A stretch of 9,213 nt of DNA from an uncultured Eubacteriales bacterium (GTDB lineage Bacteria; Bacillota; Clostridia; Christensenellales; CAG-917), in assembly GCA_900550855.1 (NCBI GenBank), contig URTQ01000055.1, forward strand, positions 1 to 9,213, written 5' to 3'. How positions within the stretch are numbered: the first letter of the stretch is position 1; the number at the start of each line of letters is the position of its first letter. Below are positions 1 through 6,140 of the stretch, in pieces. The position numbers were made by a program, and so were the translations under genes. The notes beneath the pieces were generated by a model. It did not search any database. It saw only the letters and a program-made list of their open reading frames with translations, and had not been told where the DNA came from.

Positions 1-109
1 AACACGTGAGGAAGGGGGAAGTTATAATTAAACGTGAACGACGAGTACTTCTATTGAGGGAATAAAGATTTTAGGGCGCACTTATTAACGGAATGTGTAA
101 ATTAAAAAA

Positions 110-325
110 CTAATCCCTATTAAATAGCGAATCCAGCGACACGTCGAAAAAGTCGGCGAGGGCTATCAACGTGTCAAAATCGGGATTGACTGCGTTCGTT
201 TCGTATCTCGTGTAATTTACGCGAGATATGTGCAATGCGTCAGCAACCCATTGCTCAATCGGCGTTGCGGTGAAAGCAAAAAACGGAAGTTTATTGCTTG
301 ACACCGCACTTGTTCTCGCAATCAC
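110..325 (-). CDS. Small XRE/Cro-type helix-turn-helix protein, possibly N-terminally degenerate
   Basis: A 71-residue frame opening at a GTG. Its C-terminal two thirds read as a normal Cro/C1-type HTH: VADALHISRVNYTRYE (about residues 27-42) covers the turn and recognition helix, then PDFDTLIALADFFDVSLDSLF completes the fold. The first helix is odd. Where the family has a charged stretch with a conserved Arg before the LTQ-like segment, this protein has the hydrophobic, Pro-containing run KLPFFAFTATPIEQW. No Shine-Dalgarno sequence lies near the GTG. The gene could therefore be a truncated or recombined remnant, or the true N-terminus could be shorter. A DNA-binding transcription factor is inferred from the fold; targets are unknown. 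The flanks (110 bases downstream, 430 upstream) show no partner gene. Confidence 0.55.
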   Translation of the reverse strand: MIARTSAVSSNKLPFFAFTATPIEQWVADALHISRVNYTRYETNAVNPDFDTLIALADFFDVSLDSLFNRD

Positions 326-758
326 TAACCGCGCAAGCCCTCTTTGCTCTCAAAACAGGACGGACAAAAACTCAAACCGCAATTCCGCGCGAGTGCTTGT
401 TTGGTGAGAGCGTGCTTCGCACGCAAGCGGTTAAACGAACACCTATTCGAAGCGTTCTTATACTGCTACTCTGCTTTTTCGCAGACGGGACACGAGCCGC
501 AAGGCGGCGAGCCTATGAGCGCCGAACTTGACGAACAGTACAAGCGACTGCGCCGTCCGTTGGCCACTGCCTGGCGCACAAAGCGCAGTGGCATAAGTAG
601 AGAAATACCCCTATTTATGTGAGTGCCGACTTCCCCTCTTGCGAACGATGTTCAATTTTGTAGAGAATTGGCGTTAGTTTGAGCAATAGGGGAAAGCCCG
701 AAGGGAAGGGGTGATGTGTGATTTTGAGTACAAGATGACTGTCCCTGTTGAGGAAACG
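326..758. other. Gene-free stretch with several hairpins
   Basis: No frame here has a ribosome binding site or recognisable domain. The sequence has local dyads: GCGTGC-TTC-GCACGC at 410-424, GCCGC-AAG-GCGGC at 496-508, GCCACTGC (563-570) against GCAGTGGC (585-592), AAATA-CCCC-TATTT at 603-616, and CAATT/AATTG at 653-670. Downstream, around 688-716, is a purine-rich tract with a CCCGAAGGG mini-hairpin. This density of short hairpins outside genes fits a structured non-coding RNA, an interspersed intergenic repeat, or remains of a mobile element. Nothing seen here decides between these, and no T-tract marks any of the hairpins as a terminator. Confidence 0.4.
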
Positions 759-1214
759 TCAATCTCTGCCCACAAGTGCGTCGAGGGTCAAATCGAGGGC
801 GGTGGCAACGGAAATAAGGCTCGGAATGCTCGGCAAACTTTCGCCTTTTCGCCAAGACGCGATTTTGCTGCGAGATATGCCCGTTTGCCTGACGAGGCGG
901 TACTCGGTGATTTTCTTTTCGCAAAGGATTTTTTCAAAATGTTCCCTAAAAGACGAAAGGGGCGAGTGCGGCGTGTACTGTACGTCCAGTTCTTTGAGTC
1001 CGAAAAGATAGTCGAGCGAACAGCCGAAGCCGTCCGAAAGCACGATTGCGTTTTCAAAATTCGGTAAAGATACTTTCCGTAGCCACTTGTACACGGCAGA
1101 AGGGTTGAGATTCAAATCGCGAGAAAGGCAACCTACATCGGTTTTGCTTTCTTGCATAAGGTCGCAAAGTCGCTCCGCGAAACACTCAGTCAATTTTTCG
1201 TTATTTTCCGACAT
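759..1214 (-). CDS. Tandem double-HTH (XRE-type) transcriptional regulator
   Basis: 151 residues with two successive Cro/C1-type HTH domains in one chain. HTH1 is about residues 12-71 (LSRDLNLNPSAVYKWLRKVSLPNF, then SLDYLFG). HTH2 is about 88-149 (LVRQTGISRSKIASWRKGESLPS, then LTLDALVG). Both end in the family's typical SLDYLF/TLDALV helix, and a short linker rich in Ser and Pro joins them. No ligand, membrane or catalytic domain is present. The ATG at 1214 is preceded by AGGAG at 1226-1230, 11 bases upstream. It diverges from a 52-residue protein gene, and the shared spacer holds a 10-base inverted repeat next to both promoters, so autoregulation and control of the neighbour are likely (inference). 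Two HTH units in one chain would let a monomer cover both half-sites or a dimer cover four. Confidence 0.8.
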   Translation of the reverse strand: MSENNEKLTECFAERLCDLMQESKTDVGCLSRDLNLNPSAVYKWLRKVSLPNFENAIVLSDGFGCSLDYLFGLKELDVQYTPHSPLSSFREHFEKILCEKKITEYRLVRQTGISRSKIASWRKGESLPSIPSLISVATALDLTLDALVGRD

Positions 1215-1255
1215 TTTGCGACAAACTCCTACATTTTTCTACAAAAATAGTATGC

Positions 1256-1295
1256 CCCCATTTGTCCTCAAAGACTTGAATTTGTACAAATGGGG
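1256..1295. promoter_or_regulatory. Symmetric operator shared by two divergent promoters
   Basis: CCCCATTTGT (1256-1265) and ACAAATGGGG (1286-1295) form a perfect 10-base inverted repeat. A perfect 12-base palindrome, ATTTGTACAAAT (1280-1291), overlaps the right arm and gives a third half-site. Each arm ends exactly 3 bases before a -10 box: TATAAT (1299-1304) on the plus strand and TACTAT (1247-1252) on the minus strand. The two -10 boxes are equidistant from the dyad centre near 1275.5. A protein bound here would block both promoters. The adjacent double-HTH protein is the obvious candidate (inference). Confidence 0.7.
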
Positions 1296-1304
1296 TCATA
1301 TAAT
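1276..1304 (+). promoter_or_regulatory. Sigma-A type promoter of the 52-residue protein gene
   Basis: TTGAAT at 1276-1281 and a consensus TATAAT at 1299-1304 are separated by 17 bases. The ATTTGTACAAAT palindrome covers the end of the -35 box and the first part of the spacer, so repressor and polymerase would compete. The start codon follows 29 bases after the -10 box. Confidence 0.75.
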
Positions 1305-1333
1305 AAACCTATCAAAACAAAGGAGAACGCCCT

Positions 1334-1492
1334 ATGGAAGAACTGTTGACGAAAATCGGAGAGTTGATATCGATGGAAATCGACGAGGTTAAAGATGTGG
1401 AATATCTCGACAAAGAGATGGGGTATATGTTTTATATAAATCTCACCGACGGACGAAAGATTTTGCTCTCCTTGATTGACAGCAAACTATGA
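1334..1492 (+). CDS. 52-residue hypothetical protein
   Basis: ATG at 1334 with AGGAG at 1321-1325, 8 bases upstream; stop TGA at 1490-1492. The protein starts MEELLTKIGELISMEIDEVK and ends ILLSLIDSKL. It is acidic, has no signal peptide or membrane segment, and has no cysteines. The N-terminal third looks like an amphipathic helix; the rest alternates like a small beta sheet (YMFYINLTDGRKILLSLI). I do not recognise the family. Its own promoter, ribosome binding site and strong terminator make it a convincing single-gene transcript. Position opposite the double-HTH regulator suggests it is that regulator's target. It could be an effector, an anti-repressor or an accessory-module protein, but nothing in the sequence chooses between these. 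Confidence 0.75.
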   Translation: MEELLTKIGELISMEIDEVKDVEYLDKEMGYMFYINLTDGRKILLSLIDSKL

Positions 1493-1520
1493 AAAAAGAC
1501 CGCTAAATGCGGCCTTTTTT
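1492..1520. terminator. Bidirectional Rho-independent terminator
   Basis: AAAAAAG (1492-1498) pairs with CTTTTTT (1514-1520). Inside it CCGC (1500-1503) pairs with GCGG (1509-1512) around a TAAAT loop, with one A/C mismatch. The flanking A and T runs make it work on both strands: it ends the 52-residue gene, which it abuts, and can end the minus-strand transcript arriving from the HAD gene. Confidence 0.85.
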
Positions 1521-1621
1521 ATATTTATATTCGCTTTTGTATTGCGTTATGCGCGATAACGTTTCTTCGTTTATGCGATTGAAACTTTTGTTTTAAGTCG
1601 TACAAATTAAACGTTGTTGCC

Positions 1622-2284
1622 TTACAAAATATTTCTTATTTGCAAAAGGTCGGTGACGGTGTAGTCGCAGTCGGCTTGCTTTCCCGTGCGGTATTTGTCA
1701 AACCAAATCGTGTTTATGCCGTAGTTGCGCGCGCCGTTTATGTCGGCGGTCAGCGAGTCGCCTATCATACAGACGTCTTGCGGTTTTTCGTCGAGTTTTG
1801 CAAAGCACGCGTCGAAAAACTCTTTGTTTGGTTTGAGATAGCCTATCTCTGCGGACACGAAATATCCTTTTATATATTTGTCGAATCCCGCCTTTTTCAA
1901 TCGTTTGGTTTGCTGTCCGAGCGGTGCGTTGCTTGCGACGTACAAGTCGTATTTCGAAGCAAGGTATTCCAGCAATTCCTTTGCGCCGTCAACCGCAACC
2001 GCACTTTCGGCAAGTCCTTCGTGAAAAGCGGTTTCAAACGCTATTCCGTCCGCCCTTACGCCAACTCTTTCGAAAAGGGAATTGAACCTCGTTTCGAGCA
2101 GTTTTTCCATCGTCAATTCGCCGCGTTCGAGTTGTTGCCAAAGCGAAAGGTTGAAGGGGTGGAATATCTCGCAAATTTCGTTTGCTTTGTCTATACCGAA
2201 ACGAGCGCAAGCGTTTTTTATGCTTTCGTTTGCGCACTTATCGAAATCGAGTAGGGTGTTGTCAACGTCTATAAGAATTGTCAT
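1622..2284 (-). CDS. HAD-superfamily hydrolase, YjjG-like nucleotidase
   Basis: 220 residues, the usual length of the YjjG/YfnB branch of HAD phosphatases. Those enzymes dephosphorylate nucleoside monophosphates, including non-canonical pyrimidines, and are cytoplasmic. The HAD motifs are complete: motif I DVDNT with nucleophile D6 and acid/base D8; motif II S118 in VASNA; motif III K151 in YLKP; motif IV GDSLTAD with D176 and D181. An alpha-helical cap fills residues 15-95, where the family's cap sits. The ATG at 2284 places motif I at residue 6, so it is the right start, although no clear Shine-Dalgarno sequence precedes it. It follows trxB on the same strand behind a terminator. A nucleotide-cleaning role next to a ribonucleotide reductase is plausible but inferred, and a generic HAD phosphatase cannot be excluded. 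Confidence 0.85.
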   Translation of the reverse strand: MTILIDVDNTLLDFDKCANESIKNACARFGIDKANEICEIFHPFNLSLWQQLERGELTMEKLLETRFNSLFERVGVRADGIAFETAFHEGLAESAVAVDGAKELLEYLASKYDLYVASNAPLGQQTKRLKKAGFDKYIKGYFVSAEIGYLKPNKEFFDACFAKLDEKPQDVCMIGDSLTADINGARNYGINTIWFDKYRTGKQADCDYTVTDLLQIRNIL

Positions 2285-2317
2285 AACGTTCGTTTTGCCA
2301 AATCGAAATGGCGTTTC

Positions 2318-2344
2318 AAAAGAAAAACGCGGAAGCGTCCGCGT
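2318..2344 (-). terminator. Rho-independent terminator after trxB
   Basis: Read on the minus strand, ACGCGGA-CGCT-TCCGCGT (plus-strand positions 2327-2344) is a perfect 7-base stem followed by TTTTCTTTT (2318-2326). It begins 15 bases after the trxB stop and lies between trxB and the HAD gene. Confidence 0.8.
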
Positions 2345-2358
2345 CGTTCTTTTAGGTT

Positions 2359-3279
2359 TTATCCGTTCACTTTGTCAACGTACGCGCAGGCGTTGAACGC
2401 GGCAATCGAACCGTCCGAAGCCGCCGTAACGAGTTGGCGGATTTTCTTTGTCCTGCAATCGCCGGCAACGAATATGCCTTCGCAAGACGTCGTGCAGTTT
2501 TCGTCCGCAACGATGTAGCCCGCTTTGTCGAGTTCGACGAGGTTTGCAAAAGCGGTGTTGTTCGGCACTTGACCTATGCAGATAAAAGCGCATTTTGCTT
2601 CGACGGTTACGTCTTCGTGAGTAACCGTGTTTTCAAAGCGAAGCGCGCTGAGTTCGTCTTGTCCGATAAACTCTTTCAAGGAAAGATTGTGCGTGTATTT
2701 GACGTTCGGGCGAGCGAGCACGAGATCCAAAAGAGCCTTGTCGCCGAAGAATTTGTCAAACAAAGTGCAGATATGCACGCGCTTGCAATATCCGCTCAAA
2801 ACGAGCGCGTATTGAAGTGCGGTGTTGGCGTCGCCTATCACGCAAACGTCTTCGCCCGAATAGAACGCGCCGTCGCAAAGAGCGCAGTAACTTACGCCGC
2901 TACCGACGAGTTCGTCCTCTCTTTCAACGCCGATTTTGCGGGGTTTAACGCCCGTTGCGAGAATGATTGACTTGCACTCGTATTTATTGTAATCGGTGGT
3001 TAATTCAAACCCAAACGGCGTTTTAACTATCGATTGTGCTTTTTCAAGTTCGATTTGCGCACCCCATTCGGTTATTTGCTCATAGAGTTTGTCCATAAGT
3101 TCCGAACCCGAAATCTTTTGATAAGAAGGGAAGTTTTCCACTCTCGGCGAGTATGCGATTTGTCCGCCGAAACTGTCGCTTTCAAGCACCAAAACGCTTT
3201 TGCCTGCTCTGAGGCAGTTGAGCGCGGCGGTCATACCCGCAGGGCCTGCGCCTACGACGATTATGTCAAATTTGTCCAT
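2359..3279 (-). CDS. trxB: Thioredoxin-reductase-like flavoprotein with atypical NAD(P)H site
   Basis: 306 residues, the normal length of bacterial low-molecular-weight thioredoxin reductase, which passes electrons through FAD to a CxxC pair and on to a redoxin. FAD motif GAGPAG is at 10-15, the redox pair is C132-ALC-C135 followed by D136, and the second FAD motif GIFVAGDCR is at 268-276. The pyridine-nucleotide domain is unusual. The expected GxGxxA is GDANTA (149-154), with Ala at the second Gly. The HRRxxxR motif that grips the NADPH phosphate is replaced by ICTLFDKFFGD (170-180). Loss of these motifs is known in ferredoxin-dependent clostridial enzymes, so the donor may be NADH, ferredoxin or something else. 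The start at 3279 has AGAGG 5 bases upstream; an in-frame ATG at 3327 lies inside the nrdD terminator and is rejected. The gene sits directly behind nrdD, whose fused redoxin is a likely partner. Confidence 0.88.
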   Translation of the reverse strand: MDKFDIIVVGAGPAGMTAALNCLRAGKSVLVLESDSFGGQIAYSPRVENFPSYQKISGSELMDKLYEQITEWGAQIELEKAQSIVKTPFGFELTTDYNKYECKSIILATGVKPRKIGVEREDELVGSGVSYCALCDGAFYSGEDVCVIGDANTALQYALVLSGYCKRVHICTLFDKFFGDKALLDLVLARPNVKYTHNLSLKEFIGQDELSALRFENTVTHEDVTVEAKCAFICIGQVPNNTAFANLVELDKAGYIVADENCTTSCEGIFVAGDCRTKKIRQLVTAASDGSIAAFNACAYVDKVNG

Positions 3280-3298
3280 AATTACCTCTTGCTTTTTC

Positions 3299-3333
3299 AA
3301 AAAGAAAAGCGGTATGGCTGTTGCCATACCGCT
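3299..3333 (-). terminator. Rho-independent terminator after nrdD
   Basis: On the minus strand AGCGGTATGGC-AACA-GCCATACCGCT (3308-3333) is a perfect 11-base stem, followed by TTTTCTTTTT (ending at 3299). It lies 12 bases beyond the nrdD stop and 20 bases before the trxB start. trxB expression would come from partial readthrough or a promoter not recognised here. Confidence 0.85.
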
Positions 3334-3345
3334 ATCGTTTATTCC

Positions 3346-5769
3346 TTATTTTCTCGATTCGATATAGCCTTTGATCTTGCTTGCGTTGTCGTAAACGTCG
3401 TAGCCGTTTCCGTTGGGAACGAGAAGCGTCGGTGCTTTCTTGACGCCGAACGCGAGCGTTTGATCTTTGTTGTCTTCTGCGTCGATAACCGTGTACGCGA
3501 TACCTGCTTTGTCGAGCATTGCTTTTGCCATCTTGCAGTTGGGGCAGGTCTTCGTGGTGAAGATCAAAAGACCTTCGTCGCCGCCTTTTTGCGCGCATGC
3601 GCATTGCTCGGTCGCTTCGGATTTTTGAATCGGTTTGACTTCGCCGGTTGCTTGGTCGTCGCACACGAATTCTTCAACGTGTTTGCCGTGATATTGCGAG
3701 GTCGCGATGTCGTAAACTTTACGCTCTTTGAACTCTGCGCGTTTGCCGTCGTTCCAGTTTTGAACGGGGCGATAGTAACCGGTGATACGGCTGTAAACTT
3801 CCGTCTTCTTGCCGCAGATGGGGCAGGTGTATTGCTCGCCGTCGAGATAGCCGTGCTCTTGGCAGATGGAATATGTGGGCGAGAGCGTGTAGTAGGGAAG
3901 TTTGTAGTTTTCGGCAATCTTTCTTACGAGATTCGCCGCCGCTTGCCAACTGTCGAGACGTTGACCGAGGAATGCGTGGAATACCGTACCCGACGTGTAG
4001 AGAGTTTGCAATTCGTCTTGAATGTCGAGTGCAGAGAAGATGTCGCTCGTGTAGCCGACGGGAAGGTGCGAACTGTTGGTGTAGTAGGGCACGTTGTCCA
4101 TATTGCTTGCGCAAATGATGTCGGGATATCTTTCTCTGTCGTGCTTTGCAAGGCGGTAGGAAGTGGACTCTGCGGGCGTTGCTTCGAGGTTGTACAAATC
4201 GCCGTATTGCTCTTGATAGTCGCTGAGTTTTTCACGCATAAAGTTGAGCACTTTCTTGGTGAATTCCTGCGCTTCTTTGTGAGTCATATCCTTGCCTACC
4301 CAGTTTGCGTTGAGGCAAGCCTCGTTCATACCCACAAGACCGATCGTCGAGAAGTGGTTGCCGAACGTGCCGAGGTATCTCTTGGTGTAGGGATAAAGTC
4401 CTTCGTCGAGAAGTTTGGTGATGACGTTTCTCTTGATTTTGAGCGAGCGAGCGGATACGTTCATAAGGCGTTCGAGTTCTTTGAAAAATTCGTCTTCCGT
4501 CTTGCTGACGTACGCGATACGCGGCATATTGATGGTCACGACGCCGATAGAACCCGTGGATTCGCCGCTTCCGAAGAAGCCGCCCGATTTCTTGCGAAGT
4601 TCGCGAAGGTCGAGGCGCAAGCGGCAGCACATACTGCGCACGTCGCTCGGTTCCATATCGCTGTTGATGTAGTTAGAGAAGTACGGCGTGCCGTATTTTG
4701 CCGTCATCGTGAACAGCAAGCGGTTGTTTTCGGTGTTCGACCAGTCGAAATCTCTCGTGATAGAATAGGTCGGGATAGGATATTGGAAGCCTCTGCCGTT
4801 GGCGTCGCCCTCGATCATAATCTCGATAAACGCCTTGTTGACCATAGCCATTTCCTTGACGCAATCCTTATACTTGAAGTCCATCTCTTTGCCGCCGACG
4901 ATTGCGGGAAGTTCCGCTAAGTCGTTGGGGACGACCCAGTCGAGCGTGATGTTGGTGAACGGCGCTTGCGTACCCCAACGAGAAGGGGTGTTTACGCCGT
5001 AAATGAAGGATTGTATGCATTGTTTGACCTCTTTGTACGAGAGGTTGTCAACCTTGACGAACGGCGCAAGATACGTGTCGAAAGAACTGAACGCTTGCGC
5101 GCCTGCCCATTCGTTTTGCATAATGCCGAGGAAGTTGACCATCTGGTTGCAGAGGGTGGAAAGGTGTCCTGCGGGCGACGACGTGATTTTGCCGGGGATT
5201 CCGCCGAGACCTTCTTTGATGAGTTGTTTGAGCGACCAGCCTGCGCAGTAGCCCGTGAGCATAGACAAATCGTGAATGTGGATTTGCGCTTCGCGGTGTG
5301 CCTTTGCGATTTCTTCGTCGTAGATTTCGCTGAGCCAGTAGTTTGCCGTAACCGCGCCCGAGTTGGAAAGGATAAGTCCGCCGACGGAATAGGTCACCGT
5401 CGAGTTTTCCTTGACGCGCCAGTCGTTGATTTTGAGATAATTGTTCACCGTGTTCTTGTAGTCGAGCATAGTGGAATTCATCTCGCGAAGTTTCTCGTGT
5501 TGTTTTCTGTAAAGGATGTACGCTTTTGCAACTTCGACGTAACCCGATTGAATGAGGACGACTTCGACAGAGTCCTGAATGTCCTCGACGCTGACCACGT
5601 CGCCCTTGACCTTATCGTTGAAGGTTGCGGTGACTCTGAGCGCAAGCATATCGATGATGTCGTCGCTGAAACTCTTGTTCACCGCGGTGAACGCCTTTTC
5701 GATTGCGACCTTAATTTTGTTTAGATTAAATGGAACTATACTTCCGTCTCTCTTTTTGATGTTCAACAT
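3346..5769 (-). CDS. nrdD: Anaerobic (class III) ribonucleoside-triphosphate reductase fused to a C-terminal glutaredoxin-like domain
   Basis: 807 residues. The enzyme reduces ribonucleoside triphosphates to deoxyribonucleotides using an oxygen-sensitive glycyl radical. In order: an ATP-cone (about 1-95); the catalytic barrel with HIHDLSMLTGYC (C175) and MCCRLRLD (C381/C382, one of them the likely thiyl-radical cysteine); a zinc site made of C636, H639, C649 and C652; and the glycyl-radical loop RITGY with G664. These motifs match the Thermotoga-like, redoxin-dependent branch better than the formate-dependent E. coli/T4 type (family knowledge). After a linker with CAC (723-725), residues 732-807 form a glutaredoxin-like domain with redox pair C742-PN-C745 and the cis-Pro segment KAPTLLV. 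This fused domain makes the protein longer than the usual roughly 700. The start at 5769 has AAGGGGG 10 bases upstream; a further in-frame ATG at 5817 lies upstream, close to the -10 box. The radical-activating NrdG is not in the window. Confidence 0.95.
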   Translation of the reverse strand: MLNIKKRDGSIVPFNLNKIKVAIEKAFTAVNKSFSDDIIDMLALRVTATFNDKVKGDVVSVEDIQDSVEVVLIQSGYVEVAKAYILYRKQHEKLREMNSTMLDYKNTVNNYLKINDWRVKENSTVTYSVGGLILSNSGAVTANYWLSEIYDEEIAKAHREAQIHIHDLSMLTGYCAGWSLKQLIKEGLGGIPGKITSSPAGHLSTLCNQMVNFLGIMQNEWAGAQAFSSFDTYLAPFVKVDNLSYKEVKQCIQSFIYGVNTPSRWGTQAPFTNITLDWVVPNDLAELPAIVGGKEMDFKYKDCVKEMAMVNKAFIEIMIEGDANGRGFQYPIPTYSITRDFDWSNTENNRLLFTMTAKYGTPYFSNYINSDMEPSDVRSMCCRLRLDLRELRKKSGGFFGSGESTGSIGVVTINMPRIAYVSKTEDEFFKELERLMNVSARSLKIKRNVITKLLDEGLYPYTKRYLGTFGNHFSTIGLVGMNEACLNANWVGKDMTHKEAQEFTKKVLNFMREKLSDYQEQYGDLYNLEATPAESTSYRLAKHDRERYPDIICASNMDNVPYYTNSSHLPVGYTSDIFSALDIQDELQTLYTSGTVFHAFLGQRLDSWQAAANLVRKIAENYKLPYYTLSPTYSICQEHGYLDGEQYTCPICGKKTEVYSRITGYYRPVQNWNDGKRAEFKERKVYDIATSQYHGKHVEEFVCDDQATGEVKPIQKSEATEQCACAQKGGDEGLLIFTTKTCPNCKMAKAMLDKAGIAYTVIDAEDNKDQTLAFGVKKAPTLLVPNGNGYDVYDNASKIKGYIESRK

Positions 5770-5803
5770 ATCTATTGAACCCCCTTGGAAAATGTGCCTC
5801 TTT

Positions 5804-5831
5804 ATTATAGCAAGCACGCGTAATATGTCAA
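5804..5831 (-). promoter_or_regulatory. Sigma-A type promoter of nrdD
   Basis: On the minus strand a consensus TTGACA (5826-5831) and consensus TATAAT (5804-5809) lie 16 bases apart, 35 bases upstream of the nrdD start codon. Transcription would start near 5797. This placement supports the 5769 start over the one at 5817, which would sit between the -10 box and the -35 box. Confidence 0.88.
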
Positions 5832-5838
5832 GGACAAA

Positions 5839-5854
5839 TCACAAAATAAAGCGT
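5839..5854. promoter_or_regulatory. NrdR box 1 (weaker)
   Basis: TCACAAAATAAAGCGT matches 12 of 16 positions of the NrdR box consensus ACACWATATATWGTGT as I recall it. Its start is 32 bases from that of the strong box at 5871, the three-helical-turn spacing typical of paired NrdR boxes. It lies just upstream of the nrdD -35 element. Confidence 0.65.
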
Positions 5855-5870
5855 GAAACTTTTTTGCGAA

Positions 5871-5886
5871 ACACTACATATTGTGT
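5871..5886. promoter_or_regulatory. NrdR box 2 (strong)
   Basis: ACACTACATATTGTGT matches 15 of 16 positions of the NrdR consensus. NrdR is the ATP-cone zinc-ribbon repressor that shuts off ribonucleotide reductase genes when dATP is plentiful. The box is embedded in a wider dyad, TTTTGCGA (5862-5869) against TCGCAAAA (5892-5899). The nrdR gene itself is not in this window. Confidence 0.8.
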
Positions 5887-6036
5887 TTTTGTCGCAAAAT
5901 GCCGAAAATTGCAAATTCCACATTTCGTGTATCGAAAACGGCGGTTTTTGGATATGTAACCGCATATGTAAAATTGCAATCCGCATTCTAACACGCTCAA
6001 ATATTTTTGCCGAAAATCGTGTACGCAACGTCCACA

Positions 6037-6052
6037 CCACAACATATAGTGG
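6037..6052. promoter_or_regulatory. Isolated NrdR-like palindrome
   Basis: CCACAACATATAGTGG matches 13 of 16 positions of the NrdR consensus and is a good dyad, but no second box lies 31-32 bases to either side. It is 166 bases upstream of box 2. It could be an auxiliary site, a relic, or a palindrome for another regulator. Confidence 0.35.
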
Positions 6053-6140
6053 TTCGGGAAAATCGATTGCAAAACTCATATATAAAACGACAAACGGCCG
6101 TCCGATTGGGCGCGTCGTTCGTCGTGATAAGGGGAGTATT

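Noticed and set aside
298..622. Plus-strand frames of 77 and 92 residues
   Set aside because: They overlap each other in different frames, run through hairpins, lack Shine-Dalgarno sequences and show no recognisable domain.
759..1492. Toxin-antitoxin pair made of the double-HTH protein and the 52-residue protein
   Set aside because: The genes are divergent rather than co-transcribed, and the small protein has no visible toxin motif.
3280..3327. Upstream ATG at 3327 as the trxB start
   Set aside because: The added codons are encoded by the nrdD terminator hairpin; the 3279 ATG has AGAGG at the right distance and begins the FAD fold.
3034..4920. 628-residue plus-strand open frame opposite nrdD
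   Set aside because: It is antisense to strongly conserved NrdD and trxB sequence, has no ribosome binding site or recognisable domain, and its residue mix is typical of reverse-strand shadow frames.
5770..5817. Upstream ATG at 5817 as the nrdD start
   Set aside because: It lies between the -35 and -10 elements, so it could not be on the transcript; the 5769 ATG has its own GGGGG site and starts the ATP-cone as expected.
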